Positions 34,624 to 40,960 of a DNA stretch of 40,960 nucleotides are shown here, in pieces. The notes beneath the pieces are model-generated. The model made no database searches and was not told where the DNA came from. It saw only the letters and a list, made by a program, of their open reading frames with translations. The position numbers and the translations under genes are program-made. The DNA lies in assembly GCF_013304735.1 (NCBI RefSeq), contig NZ_JAAITI010000030.1, forward strand, positions 1 through 40,960, written 5' to 3'. Origin of the DNA: Blautia luti. Its GTDB lineage: Bacteria > Bacillota > Clostridia > Lachnospirales > Lachnospiraceae. How positions within the stretch are numbered: the stretch's first letter is position 1; every line of letters starts with the position of its first letter.

Positions 34624-36986
34624 GTGTAAAACATATAGGGGATTTAAAAAAAGACGAATGCTATGGCTGTACAGCTTGCCAGTTTACCTGTCCTTTCGGG
34701 GCAATTAGCATGCAGAATGATCATGAGGGATTTCGTTATCCTGTAGTGGATGAAGAAAAATGTACAGGATGTGGAAAATGCCGAAGAATATGTCCAGGCT
34801 TACATGATAAAGACAGAAGCAATATCGCATCACCAGAATCTTATGTAATATGGGCGGATGATAAGATCCGCCTAGACAGCAGTTCAGGTGGGGCATTTAC
34901 ACTTCTGGCAAAATACATTTTCTCCAAAGGAGGAGTTGTCTGCGGAGTTGTGATGGATGAAAAATTTCATGTTTATCACACTTTTGCAGAAAATGAAACA
35001 GAGCTGGAACCTATGCGTAGATCTAAATATGTAGAGAGCGAATTGGGCGAGGCTTATCCAAAAGTAAAAAAATTGCTGGATGAGGGAAGAACGGTATTGT
35101 TCACAGGAACGCCGTGTCAGGTTGCCGGTTTAAAAGCTTTTCTCGGTGAAAATACAAAAGGTCTGTTTACTGCAGATCTTATGTGCCATGGACCGACATC
35201 TCCAAAAGTTTTTGAGCAGTATTTAGATGAAACTTTTAATGGACGTGAAAATATAGACAAATTTTATTTCCGTTCAAAACGCTATGGTTGGAGCGGAACC
35301 ACCTGTGAGGTTATCCTGAAAGACGGACGAACATATATGGGATCCGGTGTGCTTGATCCATTTGAAATTGGATCTTTCAAGAGTCTGTTTCTCCGTCAAT
35401 CCTGTGAGGATTGTAAATTTGCGGCAATTCCTAAACAGGCAGATATTACGATCGGTGATGCATGGGGAATTTCGGCATATAAAGAATCACTTAATGACGA
35501 TGTCGGAACATCCATGATTTTAATCAATAATGAAAAGGGCAGAGAATTATTCAATGGAATCAAAGATAATGTTAAATTTATCGAAAAAGTTCCGTTGGAT
35601 GCATTGAAGAGAAATCGATTTGGTGCTCAGAAAATGAAGGTTCCACCACAGAGAGGCCGCTTTTTTGAAATGATAAATTATACAAGTGTTCATAAAGCGG
35701 TAGATTATTGTATGAAAGGCCGTTACGACGTGGGTATTGTCGGCGTATGGTTTGGCAATAACTATGGAAGTATTGCGACTTATTATGGTTTGTACAAACA
35801 GTTGGAAAGCTTGGGCCTTGCAGTGCTCCTGATCGATAATGAAGGTTTAGGAAAAACCCCGGCAGATGTTGTGGCAAAGAGAAACAGCCGCGTTTTTGCA
35901 AGAGAACACTGCCATGTAAGCCGGAAATATAAACTTTCTGAAATGGGACTTTTAAATCAGGTTTGTGATGCGTTTGTTGTAGGATCTGATCAGGTATGGA
36001 ACTTTGGAGTAGCCCGGAATTTTGGACGGAGTTTCCTGTTGAACTTTGCAAGACCTGAAAAGAAAAAAGTTGCAGTTGCATGTTCTTTCGGACATAAAAG
36101 AGATTACAGATCAGATCGGGAGAGAATTATAACAAGTGATCTTCTGAAAAAGTTTGATGCGATTTCTGTACGGGAAGAATCAGCAGTTGATATCCTTGAT
36201 AATGTTTTTGGCGTGAATTCCACCAGGGTATTGGATCCTGTATTTTCAACAGATCGAAAAGTATATGATGATGTTGCAAAAGAATCACAGCGTTCAGAAA
36301 AAGAGCCGTATCTGTTAGCATACATTCTTGATCCAACACCTGAGAAACGTGAGGCTGTTAAACATCTGGCAGAGAAAAAAGGATTGAAAGCGGTATTTAT
36401 TCTGGATGGCGAAACAGGAACTTTCAAGAAAAACAAAGAAAAAATGGGTGATGAGAAAGTCCTCGAAAATGTAACTTTCCCGGATTGGGTCGCTTATTTT
36501 AAAAATAGCAGTTATGTTGTAACGGATTCCTGTCATGGTATGAGCTTTGCTATTTTATACGAAAAACCGTTTGCAGGTATTGGAAATGAAGCCAGGGGTA
36601 TGGTTAGATCAGAATCTCTGGTGAAATTGTTCCATTTAGAAGATAGACTTGTGAAAAATTCCAAAAATATTATAAATAATGGAACATTATTAAAAGATAT
36701 TGATTATGCATCTGTGAATGAGATTTTAGAATCAGAGAGAGAACGCTCCAGAAAATGGCTGGAACATGCAATGTTTTCTGAAAAAGTTGTAAAAACATAT
36801 CAGGCTTATCCTGTCAGGGTGGAAGCTGATCAAGAAAAGGAATTAGTTGTAACTAAAGAAGAGATTGAGCAGGTAAAACCTACATTTTGGCGGGGACTTT
36901 TATATCGTCTTCCAATTGGCATGCAGAAAAAAGCTAAAAAAATGGCGAAAAACTATGTTACACAAAAAGAAGAAAAGAATGTGTAA
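34620..36986 (+). CDS. Ferredoxin-FrhB-polysaccharide pyruvyl transferase fusion, first copy
   Basis: A 788-aa three-part protein. Residues 10-60 hold two [4Fe-4S] motifs (Cys14/17/20/24 and Cys48/51/54/58). Residues 75-350 are FrhB-like (F420 hydrogenase beta): SSGGAFTLLAKYI, GTPCQVAGL, a CHGPTSP loop and CEDCKFAAIPKQADITIGDAWG. From 369 a polysaccharide pyruvyl transferase domain starts at YDVGIVGVWFGNNYGS, with VVGSDQVWN and the TDSCHG motif (His639). The last ~80 residues are basic and amphipathic. The iron-sulphur/FrhB part suggests electron input from ferredoxin; the transferase part acts on a glycan. How they combine is unknown. ATG overlaps the previous stop by 4 bases. Confidence 0.9.
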   Translation: MSVKHIGDLKKDECYGCTACQFTCPFGAISMQNDHEGFRYPVVDEEKCTGCGKCRRICPGLHDKDRSNIASPESYVIWADDKIRLDSSSGGAFTLLAKYIFSKGGVVCGVVMDEKFHVYHTFAENETELEPMRRSKYVESELGEAYPKVKKLLDEGRTVLFTGTPCQVAGLKAFLGENTKGLFTADLMCHGPTSPKVFEQYLDETFNGRENIDKFYFRSKRYGWSGTTCEVILKDGRTYMGSGVLDPFEIGSFKSLFLRQSCEDCKFAAIPKQADITIGDAWGISAYKESLNDDVGTSMILINNEKGRELFNGIKDNVKFIEKVPLDALKRNRFGAQKMKVPPQRGRFFEMINYTSVHKAVDYCMKGRYDVGIVGVWFGNNYGSIATYYGLYKQLESLGLAVLLIDNEGLGKTPADVVAKRNSRVFAREHCHVSRKYKLSEMGLLNQVCDAFVVGSDQVWNFGVARNFGRSFLLNFARPEKKKVAVACSFGHKRDYRSDRERIITSDLLKKFDAISVREESAVDILDNVFGVNSTRVLDPVFSTDRKVYDDVAKESQRSEKEPYLLAYILDPTPEKREAVKHLAEKKGLKAVFILDGETGTFKKNKEKMGDEKVLENVTFPDWVAYFKNSSYVVTDSCHGMSFAILYEKPFAGIGNEARGMVRSESLVKLFHLEDRLVKNSKNIINNGTLLKDIDYASVNEILESERERSRKWLEHAMFSEKVVKTYQAYPVRVEADQEKELVVTKEEIEQVKPTFWRGLLYRLPIGMQKKAKKMAKNYVTQKEEKNV

Positions 36987-37002
36987 TTAAGGAGGATTCG
37001 TA

Positions 37003-39387
37003 GTGAATCAGGAATTTTTACGAAAAATATATGACAAAATGTCACCGGAAACTCAGGTGAAAGCAAAGAAAATCGTAAAAAAATATGGAAAAAGAAAAAC
37101 AGAGTCTGTGGATACAAAGAAAAAAGTCCCAGAATTTGTACCTGCAAAACTGAAAAAAGCAGATGATATAACGGTTGCCGCAATTTTTGAACAGGATTGT
37201 TGTGGATGTGGAGTCTGTGCAGAAATTTGTCCACAAAATGCAATACAGATGGAAACGGATGCGGAAGGGTATGTATATCCTCAGATTGATACAGATAAAT
37301 GTGTGAAATGTGGAAAATGTTTAAAGCATTGCCCGGCCGTTCAGGTGAAATATGAAAATAGTAAGGAGCCGGAAAGCTATGTTATGATGGCTGAGGATGA
37401 GATTCGCAGAAAGGGATCAGCTGGCGGATGCTTTACACTTCTTTCTAATATTATATTGGAATCCGGAGGGTATGTCTGTGGAGCGGCATATAAAAACGGA
37501 ACATCCGTAGAACATGTCCTGATCCGTAAAAAGGAAGATCTTGATCAGATTCATAATATAAAATATGTTAAAAGTGATATTAGGGCTGTTTGTCCAGAAA
37601 TTGAAAAACTTTTAAAAAAAGGAAAAACGGTTCTGTTTTCCGGAGTGCCTTGTGATGTTGCTGCGTTATATGCGTTTTTAGGTCAGGAATATGAGAATCT
37701 TATTACTGTAGATATTTTTTGCCATGGGCTTCCATCACAGGAAATGTTTGAAAGATACTTAAAAGATTCTTTTCCGGATAAAGAAGTTGAATCAGTAAAG
37801 TTCAGAAACAGAGGGGCATTTGGATGGGCCAACACGATCAGTGTTTATTTTAAAGATGGAACAAGCTTTTTTGAGAGATCATCAACAAATGCATATCTGA
37901 GAGCAATGTTTATCGGATTGAGCAGACGACCTGCATGTAGCTCCTGTAGATTTTTGGCTATACCACGACAGGCAGATATTTCTTTAGGGGATTTTTGGGA
38001 AGCAGGCGATATAAAACGGGAATATTCGGATGGAATTGGAACATCGGCTGTACTTGTTAATTCGGAAAAAGGAAAAAAACTTTTCGAAGTTGTAAAAACT
38101 CGAATGAAAATGGTACAGAATATTGAGCTTTCTAAATTGTTAGATAAGAGCAGACGTGAAGGTGAGATCAATAAGCCGAATGGTGCTCATCCATCCAGAA
38201 AACGCTTTTTCCAGCTGTTAGAAACATCTTCATTCAAGAGAGCCACAGAGTATAGTCTGCGGGGAAAATATGATATTGGTATTATTGGTCTGTGGTATGG
38301 ACGTAACTATGGAAGTATGGTCACTTATTATGCATTGCATCATGAATTAACTTCCATGGGACTGTCTGTTCTTATGATAAATAATCCATTATCCCGTGAA
38401 GGCGATACCATGACAAAAACCGATCCACGAAGATTTGCAAGAGAACATTATAATATCAGTCCAATTTATCCTATGCATAAGCTTAAAAAATTTAATGATC
38501 TTTGTGATGGATTTATTGTTGGATCGGATCAGTTATGGAATTATGGACTCAGCAGAATTTATGGACAATATTATTTCCTGAATTTTGCAGATGATAATAA
38601 GAAAAAAATAGCTTACGGTACTTCTTTTGGTAAAAGTGAGTATAGAGGTCCGGAGCCATACAGAGAACTTTCGGCATATTATCTTCAGAGATTTGATGCT
38701 GTTTCTGTACGAGAAGAATTTGCGATTGAGATGTGTAAGAATGTGTTTGGTGTTGATGCCACATGGGTAACAGACCCGGTATTCTTCTGCAAGAAGAATC
38801 AATATGCAGAGATAGAAAACGTTAGACCGGAATGTGCTGAGGGACCATATATTTTGGCATATATTTTGGACCCAACAAAAGAAAAAACAGAAGCACTTCT
38901 CAATGTATCTAAGAGAATGAACAAAAAAGTAAAAGTTATTCTTGATGAGGCACCAGGACAGCGAGAACGAAACAGGCAGAATATGAGAATTCCTGCGGGG
39001 GTGCCGATAGAAATTCTTAATGAAGTAGATTTGCCGGAATGGCTGTATTGCTTTGATCACAGTGATTATGTTGTGACGGATTCATTCCATGGTACTTGTT
39101 TTGCGATTATCTTTCAGAAGAATTTTAGTGCGATATCTAATAAAAAACGAGGAAGCCTTAGATTTGCGTCACTTCTTGGCGGATTTGGGCTTTTAGATCG
39201 TCTTACAGAAGATGCTACAACAATTATTGGTCATCCTATGGTTGAGGAACCAATTGATTATGTAAAAACGGAACAATTGATTGATGCACAGGTTGAAAAG
39301 TCAAGAGAATGGTTGCGTAATGCAGTATTTTCTGAGAAAAAAGTAGATAATTTTACAGTATTTCCAATGGTAGATAAGCGCAGATAA
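37003..39387 (+). CDS. Ferredoxin-FrhB-polysaccharide pyruvyl transferase fusion, second copy
   Basis: A 794-aa paralogue of the previous protein with the same domain order. It has an extra basic N-terminal helix region (about 1-55, KAKKIVKKYGKRK), then ferredoxin motifs Cys66/69/72/76 and Cys100/103/106/110. An FrhB-like part follows with GSAGGCFTLLSN, GVPCDVAAL, FCHGLPSQ and CSSCRFLAIPRQADISLGDFW. From about 422 the pyruvyl transferase domain starts at YDIGIIGLWYGRNYGS, with VGSDQLWN and TDSFHG (His696). The start is GTG with AAGGAGG at 36988-36994. Sequence identity to its neighbour looks moderate, so this is an old duplication rather than a recent one. It ends the tightly packed part of the locus. 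Confidence 0.9.
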   Translation: MNQEFLRKIYDKMSPETQVKAKKIVKKYGKRKTESVDTKKKVPEFVPAKLKKADDITVAAIFEQDCCGCGVCAEICPQNAIQMETDAEGYVYPQIDTDKCVKCGKCLKHCPAVQVKYENSKEPESYVMMAEDEIRRKGSAGGCFTLLSNIILESGGYVCGAAYKNGTSVEHVLIRKKEDLDQIHNIKYVKSDIRAVCPEIEKLLKKGKTVLFSGVPCDVAALYAFLGQEYENLITVDIFCHGLPSQEMFERYLKDSFPDKEVESVKFRNRGAFGWANTISVYFKDGTSFFERSSTNAYLRAMFIGLSRRPACSSCRFLAIPRQADISLGDFWEAGDIKREYSDGIGTSAVLVNSEKGKKLFEVVKTRMKMVQNIELSKLLDKSRREGEINKPNGAHPSRKRFFQLLETSSFKRATEYSLRGKYDIGIIGLWYGRNYGSMVTYYALHHELTSMGLSVLMINNPLSREGDTMTKTDPRRFAREHYNISPIYPMHKLKKFNDLCDGFIVGSDQLWNYGLSRIYGQYYFLNFADDNKKKIAYGTSFGKSEYRGPEPYRELSAYYLQRFDAVSVREEFAIEMCKNVFGVDATWVTDPVFFCKKNQYAEIENVRPECAEGPYILAYILDPTKEKTEALLNVSKRMNKKVKVILDEAPGQRERNRQNMRIPAGVPIEILNEVDLPEWLYCFDHSDYVVTDSFHGTCFAIIFQKNFSAISNKKRGSLRFASLLGGFGLLDRLTEDATTIIGHPMVEEPIDYVKTEQLIDAQVEKSREWLRNAVFSEKKVDNFTVFPMVDKRR

Positions 39388-39426
39388 CAGATGATTTTTA
39401 TAAAATAATAGACTAAGATTAATAAT

Positions 39427-39466
39427 AGTGGCTGCTGTGCTTGGTGATGATAGCATGGCAGCTACT
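39427..39466 (+). terminator. Hairpin after the second fusion gene
   Basis: Positions 39427-39441 pair with 39452-39466 in a 15-bp stem with three G-T wobbles and a 10-base loop. The following GTTGTATAG is only weakly T-rich, so termination may be partial. A GTG inside the stem is not a credible start. Confidence 0.55.
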
Positions 39467-39491
39467 GTTGTATAGAACGAGGATGAAAGAT

Positions 39492-39725
39492 ATGGGAATT
39501 GGTAATTTTGGAAACATGATGAAGATTATGAATGCTTGGAATACTTTTAAACAGAATCACCCGAAATTTCCTGCTTTTTGTAATGCGGTATCCAAGAGGG
39601 GAATCCGGGAAGGAAGTATTCTTGAAGTAACTTATATCAGCCCTGAGGGGGAAAAATTGACTACGAATATTAAAGTATTACCCAGCGATATTGAGTTGTT
39701 GAGAGAGATTTCAGGAGGAAATTAG
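39492..39725 (+). CDS. Small conserved protein (77 aa), unknown
   Basis: A 77-aa soluble protein: an N-terminal helix (IGNFGNMMKIMNAWNTFKQNHPKF) followed by a beta-rich part (SILEVTYISPEGEKLTTNIKVLPSDIELL) that looks like a small barrel or hairpin. I recall similar small proteins in Lachnospiraceae but know no function. GAGG at 39479-39482 supports the ATG at 39492; an ATG at 39483 directly abuts that site and in-frame upstream codons lie in a hairpin. It follows the glycan locus hairpin and precedes the acyltransferase by 37 bases. Confidence 0.75.
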   Translation: MGIGNFGNMMKIMNAWNTFKQNHPKFPAFCNAVSKRGIREGSILEVTYISPEGEKLTTNIKVLPSDIELLREISGGN

Positions 39726-39762
39726 AAGACTTTTTAGAGCTGGGTTAGGGAGTTGTGAAGTA

Positions 39763-40794
39763 ATGGAAAAGAAAAAGAGAGAAGAGTTTATAGATATTGC
39801 GAAGGGAATTGCAATTTTGTGTGTTATTATAGGACATACATGGAAAAATGCCTATCCTGCGGATAAAAGACTTATGGTATTTATTTATTCTTTTCATATG
39901 CCACTGTTTTTCATTTTATCAGGATGGTGTTTAAAAAGTACGGATGTAAAAATCAGTTCTGTAATAGTAAAAAAGATTAAACAATTAGTGGTACCGTACG
40001 TAGTTATTAATTTTATCCGTACGATGATAATGAGCCCTGAGCTGTTTTTAAAAACAGAATTCTGGCGTTCACTTTTTTATGCTGCCGGAAGAGATATGCA
40101 GAAGGGAATTGATGGAAAACCTGTAAGTCAGATTGGTATGACCTGGTTTCTGATGTCGTTATTCATGTGCCAGATATTGTATCTATGTGTAAAAAAGATA
40201 TCTGAAGAATATGAAGTTTCAATGTGGTTGCTGATAATCTGTCTTGCAATGATGGCTTCACAGTTGAGGGATTATTTTTGGCTGCCGTTGGGAATACAGG
40301 CGGGTGTGTATGGAATGTTCTTTTATCATTCGGGATGTGTGATGAAAGAGAAGAAAATATTCGAAAAAGATCTGAAAAAATTACCGGTGGGAAGTATTTT
40401 GATTGGTTTGTTTGTATGGCTGCTTGATATTAAAGTGGGGTGTGTTGGGGTACATCAGGCTTCCTATGGTGGAATCATTTCTTTGGCGGCTCCTGTTTGT
40501 GGTACATATTTTGTAGTAAAGTTATCGCAATTTATTTATGTGAAAGGTGCAAAGATCAGCAGATTTTTGAGTTGGTGTGGAAGATTTTCGTTGTATATTT
40601 ATGCAATTCATGCTTTGGATGTGATTGGGCTTTCGGTTATTAAAAGGATGGTGTTGTGTGTATTTGGGCTTCCGTCAAAAAAGGGAGCTTTGTTGTATTG
40701 TGTGATTCGTATTATGGTGGTTGTTATTGGTGCAAGGGTGCTTACGGTGGTGAGTGAAGTGTGGCGTATGCGGAGAATGCATCGAGCTGGGTAG
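39763..40794 (+). CDS. Membrane acyltransferase (acyltransferase family 3)
   Basis: A 343-aa integral membrane protein with roughly ten hydrophobic helices. The N-terminus REEFIDIAKGIAILCVIIGHTW places the conserved catalytic-type His near residue 25. SFHMPLFFILSGW (about 42-55) and the basic loops are hallmarks of the OafA/WecH-like family that moves acyl groups (usually acetyl) onto surface sugars. It would modify the glycan made by the upstream genes. GGGAG is about ten bases before ATG. Codon and base use (many TTG, TGT, GGG) differ from the housekeeping genes, hinting at an accessory origin. Donor and acceptor are not predictable. Confidence 0.9.
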   Translation: MEKKKREEFIDIAKGIAILCVIIGHTWKNAYPADKRLMVFIYSFHMPLFFILSGWCLKSTDVKISSVIVKKIKQLVVPYVVINFIRTMIMSPELFLKTEFWRSLFYAAGRDMQKGIDGKPVSQIGMTWFLMSLFMCQILYLCVKKISEEYEVSMWLLIICLAMMASQLRDYFWLPLGIQAGVYGMFFYHSGCVMKEKKIFEKDLKKLPVGSILIGLFVWLLDIKVGCVGVHQASYGGIISLAAPVCGTYFVVKLSQFIYVKGAKISRFLSWCGRFSLYIYAIHALDVIGLSVIKRMVLCVFGLPSKKGALLYCVIRIMVVVIGARVLTVVSEVWRMRRMHRAG

Positions 40795-40918
40795 GGACTT
40801 TGTTGGGGGATATAATTAAAGCTCCGGAAGGTGGAGAGAAAGAGGTACGCCAGAGGGAGAGGATATCGGCCCGAGCAGGGACTCCGTCGGGGGATACAAC
40901 TAAGATTCCGTGAGATGG
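40794..40918 (+). repeat. Two degenerate 41-base direct repeats
   Basis: The segments 40794-40834 and 40878-40918 align without gaps at 30 of 41 positions by my count, sharing GGGACT, a G-rich GGGGAT block and CCG. They are 84 bases apart, just after the acyltransferase stop. This G-rich 166-base end of the window has no credible gene. They may be remnants of a duplicated intergenic element. Confidence 0.5.
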
Positions 40919-40960
40919 CTAAAAGCATTGCGGCAGGGCCAGAACTCGCCTGCGGCTCAG

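Noticed and set aside
34620..39387. True F420-reducing hydrogenase subunits
   Set aside because: No hydrogenase alpha or gamma subunits or F420 genes are nearby, and the domains are fused to glycan enzymes, so only the fold is assigned.
40608..40928. A 106-codon minus-strand frame at the window end
   Set aside because: It runs antisense through the acyltransferase gene and the G-rich repeats, and lacks a ribosome site.

Overview
The window looks like chromosomal DNA from a low-GC, anaerobic Firmicute of the Lachnospiraceae type (Blautia/Ruminococcus-like). This is inferred from the gene families, the near-universal AGGAGG ribosome binding sites, the GlnRS gene, the type 1B dihydroorotate dehydrogenase with PyrK, and a Spo0A-type DNA-binding domain. 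Nothing was searched, so the genus is a guess. Almost all genes lie on the plus strand; the exceptions are one tRNA, one cold shock gene and one small DUF-type gene. No insertion sequence, prophage or CRISPR array is visible.

Layout. 1-345: a strong hairpin pair and tRNA-Thr(GGT) on the minus strand. 346-3727: glnS, then a compact maf / HAD phosphatase / small acidic protein cluster. 3861-6755: a large secreted, wall- or membrane-anchored protein with four repeats of HYDIN/ASPM type. 6835-9057: htpG behind a near-perfect CIRCE operator. 9358-11578: an orphan Spo0A C-terminal domain protein, a convergent DUF5721-like gene, degV and a small membrane protein. 11758-12129: a cold shock gene (minus) with a perfect consensus promoter and a structured leader. 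12261-17014: de novo pyrimidine genes pyrC-pyrF-pyrK-pyrD and, from its own promoter, pyrE. 17088-20767: small membrane proteins, a VanZ-like protein, an HD hydrolase and an unusually long M29 aminopeptidase. 20797-24401: purine genes purE-purM-purN-purD. 24563-28261: an SseB-like protein, a GntR/YtrA-type regulator and clpC. 28383-30160: a 137-aa conserved protein and radA. 30167-40794: a cell-surface glycan locus.

The glycan locus is the most interesting part. It begins 6 bases after radA and encodes a family 2 glycosyltransferase, two large GlfT2-like glycosyltransferases, and two consecutive ~790-aa proteins. Each of those two fuses a 2x[4Fe-4S] ferredoxin domain and an FrhB-like (F420 hydrogenase beta) domain to a polysaccharide pyruvyl transferase domain. 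A 77-aa protein and a membrane acyltransferase follow. The first four genes overlap each other by 4-11 bases, which suggests tight co-translation and a shared role in building or decorating one polysaccharide.

Regulatory features visible directly include the CIRCE element, several good sigma-A promoters (tRNA, htpG, csp, pyrC, pyrE, purE, sseB-like), intrinsic terminators, and structured leaders before csp and pyrE. The last ~1.5 kb has different base and codon use and ends in two degenerate 41-base direct repeats, which suggests the variable edge of the glycan locus.
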